From Nitrosomonas sp. (GTDB lineage: Bacteria > Pseudomonadota > Gammaproteobacteria > Burkholderiales > Nitrosomonadaceae): 52,836 bases of DNA. This document shows, in pieces, positions 1 through 9,520 of the stretch. The stretch is taken from NCBI GenBank assembly GCA_017984435.1, contig JAGNZK010000015.1:1-52836 (forward strand), written 5' to 3'. Each line of letters begins with the position of its first letter. Positions within the stretch are counted from its first letter, which is position 1. The position numbers were made by a program, and so were the translations under genes. Under the pieces are notes generated by a model. That model was not told the DNA's origin. It saw nothing but the letters and a program-made list of their open reading frames with translations, and ran no database searches.

Positions 1-64
1 CCAGTTCATCCAACCGTTGGCGAAATAAGTCATTGTTCTCTGGCGTGCGCGGTTTTGGTCCCAT
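1..64 (-). mobile_element. IS5-family transposase, 5' end only (partial)
   Basis: The first 21 codons of a minus-strand gene run off the left edge. They begin with ATG at 64-62 and read MGPKPRTPENNDLFRQRLDE. This matches the N-terminus I know from IS5-type transposases (the NNDLF-R-RLD pattern). The element therefore lies mostly outside the window, and its terminal repeat should fall somewhere in the roughly 110 bases between here and the rsmA stop codon. I could not place the end exactly. Confidence 0.7.
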
Positions 65-174
65 GTAACTCTCGCTAAATTTGCAGGAAATTGCTGCAAT
101 TTTACCAAGAACTGGTGAATTTAACCGTTCAAATTTATCTATTCATTACATAAAATCACATCGTTATGGGTTAT

Positions 175-948
175 TCAGAGCGGACTACTTAAGAAATTTG
201 CGATAGCAACGAAATTTTCCACTGACAAATTCTCTGCGCGTAGTCCGGAATCAATCCCTAAAGCACTAAAATCATCAGTTTTCAAATAATGATGCAGCGT
301 ATTACGCAGTGTTTTGCGGCGTTGTGAGAATGCCGTTAGAACAATCTGTGAAAATAATGCTTCATCGTTTGCATTCATGGATGATTTATGACGTGGAATC
401 ATATGTACGATAGCCGATTCAACTTGTGGTATCGGTCGAAACGATGCCGCCGGAACGCTGAAAACATATTCCATATCAAAACGGTATTGCAACATGACGG
501 AAAGACGTCCATAGTTTGATGTTGCAGGCATTCCGACCATACGTTCCACAACTTCTTTTTGCAGCATGAAATGCATGTCCAGAATATGTTCCGAAAATTG
601 ACTCAGATGAAACAATAGTGGTGTTGAAATGTTGTACGGTAAATTGCCGACTATGCGGAGTTTGTTGCCAAACGTGGAAAAATTAAATTTCAGTGCATCA
701 GTCGAATGAATGGTCAGTTTCTCTTGTGGAAATTCCTTGTACAGTCGATCAACGATGTCGCGGTCGATCTCTACCACATCAAGATGATCAACCACTTGTA
801 ACAAGGGTCTTGTTAGGGCACCAAGACCTGGCCCGATTTCAATGATTTGATCATGCTTTTGCGGGTAAATCTCGGCAATAATTTGAGAAATAATCTGTTG
901 ATCAACCAGAAAGTTTTGGCCGAAACGTTTACGGGGATTATGGTGCAT
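175..948 (-). CDS. rsmA: 16S rRNA (adenine1518/1519-N6)-dimethyltransferase RsmA (KsgA)
   Basis: Predicted 257-residue SAM-dependent methyltransferase that dimethylates two adjacent adenines near the 3' end of 16S rRNA during 30S maturation. The N-terminal RKRFGQNFL segment, the SAM loop IEIGPGLGALT and the catalytic NLPYNIST motif are all visible. The frame stays open upstream to 1059, but the ATG at 948 gives the usual start just before the RKRFGQNF block and overlaps the end of pdxA by 11 bases, so I chose it. It is the last gene of the lptD-surA-pdxA-rsmA operon, the same order as in enterobacteria, though apaG/apaH do not follow; an IS5-type element does. Confidence 0.95.
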   Translation of the reverse strand: MHHNPRKRFGQNFLVDQQIISQIIAEIYPQKHDQIIEIGPGLGALTRPLLQVVDHLDVVEIDRDIVDRLYKEFPQEKLTIHSTDALKFNFSTFGNKLRIVGNLPYNISTPLLFHLSQFSEHILDMHFMLQKEVVERMVGMPATSNYGRLSVMLQYRFDMEYVFSVPAASFRPIPQVESAIVHMIPRHKSSMNANDEALFSQIVLTAFSQRRKTLRNTLHHYLKTDDFSALGIDSGLRAENLSVENFVAIANFLSSPL

Positions 949-1948
949 TACGAAGGAATGATACTTGGTTCTTAGCCAATTGTATGGCCATTTCAATAGC
1001 GGCAAGTAGACTACTTGCATGTGCACGTCCTGTTGCGGCCAATTCCAGCGCAGTGCCATGATCCACCGAAGTGCGGATAATCGGTAATCCTAATGTGATG
1101 TTAACACCGCCGCCAAAACTGGCATGTTTCAGTACCGGTAAACCTTGGTCATGATACATGCTAAAAACACAGTCAACTTGCTGGAGTTGTGTAGGATTAA
1201 ATAAAGTATCCGCCGGAACGGGGCCGGTCAGGTGCATGCCTTCGGCTCGCAACTTATTGAGTGCGGGAATAATGATATCGATTTCTTCACGACCTAGATA
1301 ACCGGATTCACCAGCGTGTGGATTCAAGCCTGCAACGGCAATATGTGGCTTATCCAGCATAAAACGTGTGATCAAGTCTTGGTGAATGATGCGTAATTTG
1401 TTTTCTATGCGATCGGCTGTAATGGCTGCTGCAACATCCTTGAGTGGTAAATGCGTGGTGGCCAGCGTTACGCGCATACCGCCACCCACCAGCATCATCA
1501 CAACCGGGCTTTGCGTCAATTCCGCTAAATATTCCGTATGTCCGGTAAAAGAAATGCCGGCATCATTAATTACCCCTTTATGCACCGGTGCGGTAACCAT
1601 GCCATCAAATTGACCTGATTTACAGCCCTCAACAGCTTTCTGCAGTGTTGCCAGAACATAGTGCGCATTGGCTGGATTCAATGCGCCAGGTATGGCTAGC
1701 TCGGTTAGAGGAATATGTAAAACTTGCAGGCTACCTATTTGGTGTTGATCGAGAGCGGTTGTAGAAGTATCAATGAGTTTTAATGGAAGCTTGAGTTGCT
1801 GTGCACGTGCCAGCAGTAGTTCACGGTCAGCGATGACTACCAGCTTACATGGCAGTGACTGCTGTGCCATTTGCACACATAAATCGGGGCCGATTCCGGC
1901 AGGTTCGCCAGCGGTCAGTGCTAATGTGGGGATAAAATGATGATTCAT
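938..1948 (-). CDS. pdxA: 4-hydroxythreonine-4-phosphate dehydrogenase PdxA
   Basis: 336-residue NAD-dependent oxidative decarboxylase of the DXP-dependent pyridoxal phosphate pathway. Its product condenses with deoxyxylulose phosphate to form pyridoxine phosphate. The opening TAGEPAGIGP motif is typical. The metal-binding histidines are visible in FTGHTEYLAE, LNPHAGESG and MYHDQG. Length is normal for the family. The start codon overlaps the surA stop as TAATG, and the 3' end overlaps rsmA, so translational coupling through the operon is likely. Confidence 0.96.
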   Translation of the reverse strand: MNHHFIPTLALTAGEPAGIGPDLCVQMAQQSLPCKLVVIADRELLLARAQQLKLPLKLIDTSTTALDQHQIGSLQVLHIPLTELAIPGALNPANAHYVLATLQKAVEGCKSGQFDGMVTAPVHKGVINDAGISFTGHTEYLAELTQSPVVMMLVGGGMRVTLATTHLPLKDVAAAITADRIENKLRIIHQDLITRFMLDKPHIAVAGLNPHAGESGYLGREEIDIIIPALNKLRAEGMHLTGPVPADTLFNPTQLQQVDCVFSMYHDQGLPVLKHASFGGGVNITLGLPIIRTSVDHGTALELAATGRAHASSLLAAIEMAIQLAKNQVSFLRNAP

Positions 1949-3267
1949 TACTCATCATCCAGGCGTAGTTCAACATAGGCTTGGTCGCGTAATTGTCGTA
2001 ACCACTCCTGGACAACTACATCGGCCTTACGTGTTCGTATCGCTTGTCGTGCCGCTTGTCTGCGTCGATCAAGACTGATATCTTGTGAACGGCGCTCCAG
2101 TACTTGGATCACATGCCATCCAAATTGTGATTGCACGGGTTCACTGATCTGTCCAGGTAGTAATTTATTCATGGTTTGCTCAAATGCAGGCACAGTATCG
2201 CCCGGTGAAAGCCAACCAAGGTCTCCGCCCGATGTAGCGCTGGTATCTTCAGAATACAGTCTGGCAAGCTCCTCAAAAGCCTCGCCTCGATCAAGTCGAT
2301 CTTTAAGCTGGTTAATTTTGAGCTTGGCATCACCTTCAGAAGTCAATTCATTAATTTTAATCAGTATATGGCGTGCATGTGTCTGGTCGATGATCACTGT
2401 GGGCGTTTCTTGAGTACGCCGACCAAGCAGCTTGAAAATATGAAAACCAGATGGACTCTGTACGATAGGTGTTAAATCCCCGGGTTGAAGCGGTGCTAGT
2501 AATTCAGCAAATTTAGGTCCCATTTGACTGATAGGGCGCCAATCAATGATGCCTCCTTTCAAAGCGTCAGCAGCATCTGAAAATTCAGCCGCGACTTGAG
2601 AAAATTCCACGCCTTGTTGCAGTTTTGCCAATGCCATCGTAGCACGCTCACTTCTTTGTTCGATTTGACCGGAATGCATATGTTCCGTGACCAGTATCAA
2701 GATATGGCCAAGACGATATTCATCGTTACCTACAGCGGATGTTTCCTGAGTGCGAAGAAAATTATCAACTTCTCCTTCAGTGACATTCACTTGATGCTTG
2801 ATTTCTCGTTCCTTGAGTCGTGCCATAATCATTTCACCACGAATTTCCTCGCGGAATTTATTGAAACTGATGCCATCTTTTTCGAGTACAGCAAAGAATT
2901 CTTGTAAAGATAATTTATTTTCTTCAGCAATACGATGGATTGTTTCATCGATTTCACTTTCGCCAACTGACAAACCGACTTCTTGGGCGTGTTGTAACTG
3001 GACTCGTTTGGTTACAATCGATTCCAGCACTTGGTTTTGTAAGGTGTGTTGATCAGGCAATTGAATGCCTTGTAATTGCAATCGATCAACGGCTGTTTTG
3101 ATAGCCTCATCAAGCTCCTGCCGGGTAATGGCATCTTCATTGACAACAGCCACGATATGATCGATTGGTTTTGCAGCGGGAATCGGTTCCATTTCTTGTG
3201 CTGTGATATGTGCGGGTATTAATATTATTAACAGCAGAAAAATGCAGGAATAATTTCGTTTATGCAT
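1948..3267 (-). CDS. surA: Periplasmic chaperone / peptidyl-prolyl isomerase SurA
   Basis: Periplasmic chaperone that escorts outer-membrane proteins to the BAM complex. The ATG at 3267 gives a clean signal peptide (MHKRNYSC, then a hydrophobic core ending near AHITA). An in-frame TTG at 3315 would add 16 residues with no signal character. After an N-terminal chaperone domain beginning DHIVAVVNEDAITRQEL, two parvulin domains follow, marked by GGIIDWRP and GGDLGWLSPGD. From the chosen start it has 439 residues, the usual length. It lies directly behind lptD, one of the main clients of SurA. Confidence 0.94.
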   Translation of the reverse strand: MHKRNYSCIFLLLIILIPAHITAQEMEPIPAAKPIDHIVAVVNEDAITRQELDEAIKTAVDRLQLQGIQLPDQHTLQNQVLESIVTKRVQLQHAQEVGLSVGESEIDETIHRIAEENKLSLQEFFAVLEKDGISFNKFREEIRGEMIMARLKEREIKHQVNVTEGEVDNFLRTQETSAVGNDEYRLGHILILVTEHMHSGQIEQRSERATMALAKLQQGVEFSQVAAEFSDAADALKGGIIDWRPISQMGPKFAELLAPLQPGDLTPIVQSPSGFHIFKLLGRRTQETPTVIIDQTHARHILIKINELTSEGDAKLKINQLKDRLDRGEAFEELARLYSEDTSATSGGDLGWLSPGDTVPAFEQTMNKLLPGQISEPVQSQFGWHVIQVLERRSQDISLDRRRQAARQAIRTRKADVVVQEWLRQLRDQAYVELRLDDE

Positions 3268-3311
3268 AAAATGGATAATACTCGATGAATAACGATAGAT
3301 GGCGCTGATAA

Positions 3312-5516
3312 TCAATGAACGCTGGTATATCCTGGAATACTTTGCTGGAGTACTTGTAATGGGTTATTGCCGATTCCCATCAATCCTTTCAGCTCCAGTT
3401 GCACAAAAACTGCGGTGGTGGTAGTTTGCGTCGCCGTTGTCAACCGTTGCATGACAAACCGTAAAGCCCAGCAGCACGCGTTATATTCAAGACCTGCCAG
3501 CCCTGCCAGTATTTTGTCATCTTTCAGTGAATAATTTACCCGTGTAACAGCATGCCAGTTTCCGGCAATTGGCCATTGGAGTGAGGTGTCCACTTGCTCT
3601 ATCACATCTCGTGTAAACCGATAACCGAGATTCAACACCTTACCAGCATCCGGTTGATAACTGATGCCGGTACGAACTTTCTCGATCCACAGTTTGGATT
3701 CGTCCATTTGGATATTGGAATCCGTACTGATATGCTGTGTTAAACGCCCGGATATGGCGGCGATAAAGTCGGATTTTCCACTGGTAACTTGGGGAGGGAG
3801 TAGTTGTATTCTGGGATCGGTAAAATTGACTTGTTGGCCTACGGCCAGCCGCAAACGCTCAATGCCCGTTTCCTGCTCAACAAAGCGCGATGTCAATGCG
3901 ACGACAACGCGATTGGCGTCATTAATGCGATCACCGCCGCTAAACCGGTTTTCGGTGAGCATTTGCGCAAAACTGAAATCATTGACCGCGGAATCAAAAT
4001 TGGGCAAATAGCTTTGATTCCGGTAGGGAACATAGGTGTAAAATACGCGCGGCTCCAGTGTTTGAACAAATTTCCTGCCGCCTAAATCCAGATGCCGATC
4101 AAATGCGATACCGCTATCCAGGCTGAAAATCGGAATGGTACGGTCAATGTTTTCTCCTTTATGCGTGGCTTCCACAGGCGCTTTATCCAGACTGTAGTTT
4201 GTGTAATGCAATCCAAACTTAGGAATGATAAAGCCATATTCATTACGCAACGGTACACTGACGTTGGGATAAAATACCAGACGCTTCCCATCAACCTCGG
4301 TCGGATGATAAAAATTTGTCCAACTGCCGTTAAGCTCAAAATCCATTTTGCCTACATTGCGCTTAATAGCATTCATGGAGAAGTGAGGTAGTCGTTCATA
4401 AGGTGAAACAAACAATGCCAGGGGATCCTGGATAGTTTGAAAACGTTGTGCAAATCCAGTAAAACTGATCGTACCATTTGCGCCTAATCTTCCGTTATAG
4501 GTAACGCCGCCTTGTTGTGACAAATTGGTTAAGCTGGTCTGGGCAAGATTCGGCGTGAGCTCGCGAAAATAGCGATCATCGGAAACTTGATTGTAATTAA
4601 GAAAACCCTGCCATCCTTTGCCGATATTTTGTGTATGGGTGTACAAAATACCCCAACGGGTTTGATTGGTATTGATATCATGGGGAAGAATGTCGAACAA
4701 CAGATGACCGTTCATGTTGTTATTACCCATATACCGTAATTCGTTACTGAGCAGGAAGCCACGCATGGTCATAATACGTGGCGCTATGGTGGCATCAATG
4801 TTAGGTGCGATATTGAGATAAAATGGCAACGCGACATCGAATCCGGTCTTGACGTTATAACCCGCAACAGGTGCGAGAAGCCCTGATTTACGTTTGCCGC
4901 TATAGGAAAAATCTATCCAGGGTGAGTACAGTATGGGCGTATCTTTAAACATAACGCTGACACTACGTGCGGTACCCACTTCTTTTTTGTTATCGATTTC
5001 CAGTTCTTTTGCACGGATATACCAATCGTGGTTACCCTCAGGGCAAGTGGTGTAACTGGTTTCTTTCAAACGATAGTTATCTTTGCCTTCAAATAACAAA
5101 AGACTGCCGGCGCCACGTCCTTTTCCATCTTTGATATAGTAGCGGGGCTCCGACATACGGCCTTCTTCAGTTTGCAGATTGAACTGCAAATCATCTCCCT
5201 TCAGAATATCTTTCGGTCTTTCTAAACGTACATTTCCTTCTACCTCAGTGTCGTCGGTTGCTTGAAAGTATTTCATGCGATCGGCGGTCAATATTTTATC
5301 CTCATGATGCAATTCTGCATTGCCAGTCGCTTCGGTTTCCTGTTTGTAATAACCGGTAATGCGATCGGCCTCAATGAATACCGGTTTTTTTTGTGGTTTG
5401 ATGATTGATTTTTGTTCGCTTTCTACTTGAGTGGACAGCTCATCACACAATCCAGCCAGCGGTAAAGCAAGCAATATAAACAAAATGGATATAATTTGCA
5501 GGCATTGTATATTCAT
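3312..5516 (-). CDS. lptD: LPS-assembly outer-membrane protein LptD
   Basis: Outer-membrane beta-barrel that, with LptE, inserts lipopolysaccharide into the outer leaflet. I chose the ATG at 5516 because it starts a signal peptide (MNIQCLQIISILFILLALPL); a TTG at 5555 is an alternative. The N-terminal OstA-type periplasmic domain includes ADRITGYY and ATGNAELHHEDKILTADRM. The long barrel follows. The disulfide cysteines typical of LptD are present: one in TTCPEGNHDW and a neighbouring pair in NACCWALRF near the C-terminus. 734 residues. First gene of the operon, divergent from the helicase at 6033. Confidence 0.95.
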   Translation of the reverse strand: MNIQCLQIISILFILLALPLAGLCDELSTQVESEQKSIIKPQKKPVFIEADRITGYYKQETEATGNAELHHEDKILTADRMKYFQATDDTEVEGNVRLERPKDILKGDDLQFNLQTEEGRMSEPRYYIKDGKGRGAGSLLLFEGKDNYRLKETSYTTCPEGNHDWYIRAKELEIDNKKEVGTARSVSVMFKDTPILYSPWIDFSYSGKRKSGLLAPVAGYNVKTGFDVALPFYLNIAPNIDATIAPRIMTMRGFLLSNELRYMGNNNMNGHLLFDILPHDINTNQTRWGILYTHTQNIGKGWQGFLNYNQVSDDRYFRELTPNLAQTSLTNLSQQGGVTYNGRLGANGTISFTGFAQRFQTIQDPLALFVSPYERLPHFSMNAIKRNVGKMDFELNGSWTNFYHPTEVDGKRLVFYPNVSVPLRNEYGFIIPKFGLHYTNYSLDKAPVEATHKGENIDRTIPIFSLDSGIAFDRHLDLGGRKFVQTLEPRVFYTYVPYRNQSYLPNFDSAVNDFSFAQMLTENRFSGGDRINDANRVVVALTSRFVEQETGIERLRLAVGQQVNFTDPRIQLLPPQVTSGKSDFIAAISGRLTQHISTDSNIQMDESKLWIEKVRTGISYQPDAGKVLNLGYRFTRDVIEQVDTSLQWPIAGNWHAVTRVNYSLKDDKILAGLAGLEYNACCWALRFVMQRLTTATQTTTTAVFVQLELKGLMGIGNNPLQVLQQSIPGYTSVH

Positions 5517-6032
5517 TATGAAATGATCATTCCGGGAATTAAAAAACTTAAACAAAATATACTTTTCCTATTCCCATGATGACAAATTGATCGATTGTAT
5601 TAATTGCACGAAATTGCTCAAATAAAAAACAACAGCGGATTAGCGCGGATGAAAGTGATGCTGATAGAATCAATTATCAATGCGCCATTTTTTTATTAGC
5701 TATAATTATAGATTCATCCGAATACTTGACCAGTATTATTTATTCAGAAAAATAGCGCATTGTACTATTTCTTTTAACAGGTTATCTATCGGAGACGTGT
5801 TTATGGTAAGAAAATTGGTAAACAATACACCAAGGCTCATTAAATCCATTGAAGTCTGTATTATTTTTCAGTTATAGAACTAGCCTATCGAAGACACCCG
5901 TATAATCGCGAAAGGTTTGCCATTTTTACTGTGATACGATCATAACCCTATATTTCCTGGGCGATGCCAGAAAATATAAGTACCTATAAAGTCAAGTATA
6001 AGTTTTGGTTGGGTCTCTGATTTCCTTATTTT
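5517..6032. other. Divergent intergenic region between lptD and the helicase gene
   Basis: A 516-base stretch with no convincing gene. It must carry the lptD operon promoter and probably the promoter of the helicase gene. It contains the 12-base perfect palindrome CTATAATTATAG around 5700-5712 and the larger imperfect inverted repeat at 5949-5978. A 24-codon reading frame at 5803-5877 has a GGAG 8 bases upstream but no recognisable product. Confidence 0.5.
5949..5978. promoter_or_regulatory. Inverted repeat upstream of the helicase gene
   Basis: The arms TATATTTCCTGG and CCAGAAAATATA pair over 12 positions with a single mismatch, around the 6-base loop GCGATG. It lies 54 bases before the helicase start codon. 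It could be an operator or a 5'-UTR hairpin; the loop has no tail of T, so a terminator is unlikely. Confidence 0.45.
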
Positions 6033-7964
6033 ATGTTTGATATTCAGTCAATTTTTTCTCCCGATGGTGTTCTGTCGCGCCATATTGCCGGATTCCGCAT
6101 GCGTACTCAGCAGTGGGAAATGGCCCAAGCAATCGCTGATACCATTGCAAAACATCAGGTTTTAGTCGCTGAAGCGGGTACAGGTACGGGCAAAACACTG
6201 GCTTATTTGGTGCCCGCTTTGCTGGCAGGTGGCAAAGTTATTATTTCCACAGGAACAAAAACATTACAAGATCAGCTTTTTAAGCGCGATATCCCAAATG
6301 TGCGAGCAGCACTCAAAGTGCCGGTCACTATTGCGCTGTTAAAAGGCCGGGCCAATTATATCTGCCATTATCACCTGGAAAGAAGTTTGCAAGATATGTA
6401 CCTTAGTTTTATCAATCGCGATGAAATTCAATATCTGCAACAGATAGAACGTTATGCCAACACTAGTAAAAATGGCGACAAAAGCGAGCTCAGCGAAGTC
6501 CCTGAGAATGCGGCAATCTGGCAACACGTCACGTCAACTCGCGATAGTTGTTTAGGTTCGGAATGTCCCAGCTATAAGAAATGTTTTGTTATGGAAGCAC
6601 GTAAGCAGGCTTTGTCAGCCGATGTGGTGGTGGTTAATCATCATTTGTTTTTTGCGGACGTGATGCTACGTGATGAAGGTTTATCAGAATTGCTACCTGC
6701 TTGCAATACAGTTATTTTCGATGAAGCGCATCAATTACCGGAAACAGCCAGCTTATTTTTTGGCGAGTCCGTCAGCACCAGCCAGTTGCTGGATCTGATG
6801 CGTGATGCCAAGATGGAGGCGATTCAAGCCGCGGGAGACTTTATTGCATTGCCTGACGCTATTGCAGCAGCGGAAAAAGCGGTGCGTGATTTGCGTTTGA
6901 CGATTGCAGAGGACAATACGCGATTGTCACTGGTGGCGATAAGGCAGAATAGGGGGTTTAGTGACGTGCTGGATAATCTGCTGGAGAAGCTGGCGGCACT
7001 CGCAAAGCTGCTGGAAAGCCAGGCGGAACGATCTGAAGGATTAGAGAATTGCTGGCAGCGGACCACCCATCATTTACAACTTATGCAACGCTGGCGTGAT
7101 GAAACTGAAATGAAAGACCATGTGCGCTGGATTGAAGTCTACAACCAAGCCTTGCAATTGAACGCGACTCCGTTGTCAATCGCTGAAATTTTCCAGAAAC
7201 AGATGATAACATCGCCGCGAGCCTGGATTTTTACCTCTGCCACTCTGTCGGTTAAAAAGGATTTCTCCCATTACAATGACGAAATGGGATTGACGGCAGC
7301 GCAAACAGCTTGCTGGGAAAGTCCATTTAATTTTGCTGAACAAGCATTACTTTATGTACCCACCGGTCTACCGGAACCGCATGATAAAACCTATACCGAT
7401 CAGGCCGTACAAGCGGCGCTCCCGGTATTACGCGCCAGTCGCGGACGTGCTTTTTTTCTGTGTACCAGTTTGCGTGCGATGCAACGTGTTTATGAATTAT
7501 TGTTATCCGCAGAACAATTGGACTTTCCTTTGTTATTACAAGGGCAGGGTTCGCGTTCTTATATGCTGGAACGTTTCCGCGAGCTGGATAATGCCATTCT
7601 CATTGGTAGTCAATCTTTCTGGGAAGGTGTTGATGTGCGCGGTGAAGTATTGTCATTAGTAATTATTGATAAGCTTCCTTTTGCGCCGCCTGATGATCCG
7701 GTGCTTTCAGCGCGTATTGAGAAAATGAATAGTGAAGGACGTAATGCCTTCATGGAATATCAATTGCCACGTGCTGTGATTAATCTGAAGCAAGGCGCCG
7801 GCCGTTTGATTCGGGATGAAGCGGATCGGGGCGTATTGATGATCTGCGATCCACGCTTAACGACTAAAGCTTATGGTAAACAAATATGGCAAAGCTTGCC
7901 ACCGATGAAACGCACACGAGAATTAACGGAAGTTGAGCATTTCTTTAATGCTGACCGGAATTAA
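6033..7964 (+). CDS. DinG/YoaA-family ATP-dependent DNA helicase (XPD-like, Fe-S)
   Basis: Superfamily 2 helicase, 643 residues. Walker A is AGTGTGKT (residues 48-55) and Walker B is DEAH near residue 230. Four cysteines at about 111, 173, 178 and 184 have the spacing expected of the Fe-S cluster of XPD/DinG enzymes, which unwind 5'-to-3'. Motif VI-like QGAGRLIRDEADRG lies near the C-terminus. No nuclease domain is present, so it is nearer E. coli YoaA than exonuclease-fused DinG. Likely role: DNA repair or replication-block resolution. It is followed after 48 bases by two response-regulator-like genes. Confidence 0.92.
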   Translation: MFDIQSIFSPDGVLSRHIAGFRMRTQQWEMAQAIADTIAKHQVLVAEAGTGTGKTLAYLVPALLAGGKVIISTGTKTLQDQLFKRDIPNVRAALKVPVTIALLKGRANYICHYHLERSLQDMYLSFINRDEIQYLQQIERYANTSKNGDKSELSEVPENAAIWQHVTSTRDSCLGSECPSYKKCFVMEARKQALSADVVVVNHHLFFADVMLRDEGLSELLPACNTVIFDEAHQLPETASLFFGESVSTSQLLDLMRDAKMEAIQAAGDFIALPDAIAAAEKAVRDLRLTIAEDNTRLSLVAIRQNRGFSDVLDNLLEKLAALAKLLESQAERSEGLENCWQRTTHHLQLMQRWRDETEMKDHVRWIEVYNQALQLNATPLSIAEIFQKQMITSPRAWIFTSATLSVKKDFSHYNDEMGLTAAQTACWESPFNFAEQALLYVPTGLPEPHDKTYTDQAVQAALPVLRASRGRAFFLCTSLRAMQRVYELLLSAEQLDFPLLLQGQGSRSYMLERFRELDNAILIGSQSFWEGVDVRGEVLSLVIIDKLPFAPPDDPVLSARIEKMNSEGRNAFMEYQLPRAVINLKQGAGRLIRDEADRGVLMICDPRLTTKAYGKQIWQSLPPMKRTRELTEVEHFFNADRN

Positions 7965-8012
7965 AACTGCAAAGTGTGTTATATGGTATCCATGTATCAA
8001 TAAGGAGAGAGT

Positions 8013-8546
8013 ATGCAACCTATCACTGTGGCAGTGGTTGAAATTAACCAGGATCAGCATATCCCGGTAGAAAAATTTGTACGGCAGAATCAAACCAATG
8101 TCGAGTTATTAACGGATACCCAATCGAATTACGCTAATCATGTGGAACGAAGATTCGCATCACGTCATAGTGTTACGCCGGTTGAGAATGCGATAGCCCG
8201 GATAAAGCGCTTAAACCCAAGAGTTTTATTAGTCAATGCCAATAAATCAGTTGATGCGTATGGTGATTTGTTGCTGGCTTTGCAGTATCAATGCCCAGAT
8301 ACTCAAGCTATTTTAATTATTGATGAAGCAGTGGCTGAAGAAAATTACCTGATGCAAATGTTGGCAAGTGGTGCACGTGGTTTTATACCGAATAATCTGG
8401 ATGCACTCAATTTCTCTAAAATTGTCAGCGCAGTCGATCAAGGCGAAGCCTGGGTGTCGCGCAAGATGACCGGGAAAATCATGCATGAGATAGTTTCCGC
8501 ATCTCGCTGTGATGCCTCAGGGGCTGATTTTGATTCTCCTAGCTAG
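8013..8546 (+). CDS. Degenerate response-regulator receiver protein without output domain
   Basis: 177 residues preceded by a strong AAGGAGAG ribosome site. The fold reads like a CheY-type receiver: alternating beta strands (RVLLVNAN, TQAILIID), then GARGFIPNNLDALNFSKIVSAVDQGEAWVSRKM, which is the typical linker before a LuxR-type HTH. The phospho-acceptor Asp is replaced by Asn in LLVNANKS, and the usual N-terminal acidic pair is missing. The HTH domain itself is absent; the protein stops soon after the linker. It is therefore probably a pseudo-receiver, or a former regulator that lost its output domain. It overlaps the next gene by about 35 bases. Confidence 0.7.
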   Translation: MQPITVAVVEINQDQHIPVEKFVRQNQTNVELLTDTQSNYANHVERRFASRHSVTPVENAIARIKRLNPRVLLVNANKSVDAYGDLLLALQYQCPDTQAILIIDEAVAEENYLMQMLASGARGFIPNNLDALNFSKIVSAVDQGEAWVSRKMTGKIMHEIVSASRCDASGADFDSPS

Positions 8547-9174
8547 TTCCGGCAAAGAAATTATTTCTCGCTGGGAGCAAGGCCTATTTGGTTTCTTTCC
8601 AATATATTCCTCTCATAGTTTTGTGTCCTTAACTGAGAAATTAATGAAACTAGAACCTGAGGTTCTTTTACTTGATTATGAATTACCAGGTTTAAAAAAT
8701 CAGCAATCCATTGTGGAATTAATAAACTTGAGGAGAGAAATCAAAATCGTAGTGTTTACTCCCGAGTTGCCTAATGAGATTGAGTGGGAATTATTTAAAG
8801 CAGGTATAAAGGGTTGTTGTCAAAACAATATGCAATCCGAGCAGGTAAGACGTGTCATCAGTGCGGTTTTACAGGGAGAATTATGGATTCGTCGTACGCT
8901 GACCAATCAAATCTTGAATGAATTGATCAAAGTTACTCATGAAAAACATCGAATTGAGCAAGCCGTCAATGATTTGTTAGAGAATTTAACTCGTCGGGAG
9001 TATGAAATTGCCATGTTGGTGGGGCGTGGGGAGAGTAACAAGAAAATTGCGCAACAGTTGGCTATCACCGAGAGGACGGTAAAAGCGCATTTAACAGAAA
9101 TTTTTCGTAAATTACACATCTCAGATCGAATCAAATTAGCATTGATTATGAAAGATGCTGTCAAGTTGCCATAG
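8512..9174 (+). CDS. LuxR/NarL-family response regulator with atypical receiver
   Basis: 220 residues. The N-terminal receiver-like domain keeps the phospho-acceptor position (VLLLDYELPG) but lacks the acidic pair at the end of strand 1 (LILILLASSGKE). The C-terminal LuxR-type HTH is intact: LTRREYEIAMLVGRGESNKK followed by IAQQLAITERTVKAHLTEIF. I used the ATG at 8512; a GTG directly before it is possible. It overlaps the preceding pseudo-receiver gene, so the two are probably translationally coupled. Targets are unknown and no sensor kinase is adjacent. Confidence 0.85.
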   Translation: MPQGLILILLASSGKEIISRWEQGLFGFFPIYSSHSFVSLTEKLMKLEPEVLLLDYELPGLKNQQSIVELINLRREIKIVVFTPELPNEIEWELFKAGIKGCCQNNMQSEQVRRVISAVLQGELWIRRTLTNQILNELIKVTHEKHRIEQAVNDLLENLTRREYEIAMLVGRGESNKKIAQQLAITERTVKAHLTEIFRKLHISDRIKLALIMKDAVKLP

Positions 9175-9241
9175 CACAATATCGGTTGAGTTAACTATAT
9201 TATTCCTTTTATGTATTTTACCAAATCCTTTTAGTGATCCA

Positions 9242-9301
9242 GGGTTTCAATAAAAAACCCAGCGTGCCAAAAGAGAAGGGAGTGGAATGGCACACTGGGT
9301 T
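9242..9301 (+). terminator. Strong hairpin with a competing alternative stem
   Basis: The arms AACCCAGCGTGCCA (9256-9269) and TGGCACACTGGGTT (9288-9301) pair over 14 positions with one mismatch. The 5' arm can instead pair with GGGTTT at 9242-9247, giving a mutually exclusive smaller hairpin. It lies 70-130 bases after the regulator gene. No U-run follows, so it may be a weak or factor-assisted terminator, or a leader switch. Confidence 0.5.
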
Positions 9302-9376
9302 ACTGCGGGTACATATAGTCCCTTTCCAGCCATCCGGCTAAGCGAAGAACGCTCTGACTGGTGCGGTTTGATCTTA

Positions 9377-9520
9377 AAAGGAGAAGTGATTATTCACCAA
9401 TTTTTCCAATTCATCTGTGCGGTAGCGCACTAATGCTTGTCAAAGTCAGGAAAGATCTCTTTAATGTAGTACAGGTCGGTAGTATAAAGCTGCTCTATAT
9501 CCATGCATTCATGCGGCATA
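9377..9520 (-). pseudogene. Possible remnant of a small HTH (AlpA/excisionase-like) gene
   Basis: On the minus strand, IEQLYTTDLYYIKEIFPDF is followed, after a one-base shift and a stop, by VRYRTDELEKLVNNHFSF and a stop codon. The second part resembles the end of small helix-turn-helix DNA-binding proteins (the R-YR-DELE pattern). It is short and broken, so this is a tentative call from pattern only. Confidence 0.25.

Noticed and set aside
5680-5877. 65-codon reading frame upstream of the helicase
   Set aside because: No family resemblance and no ribosome site at its start. Only an internal 24-codon stretch has a plausible one, too short to call.
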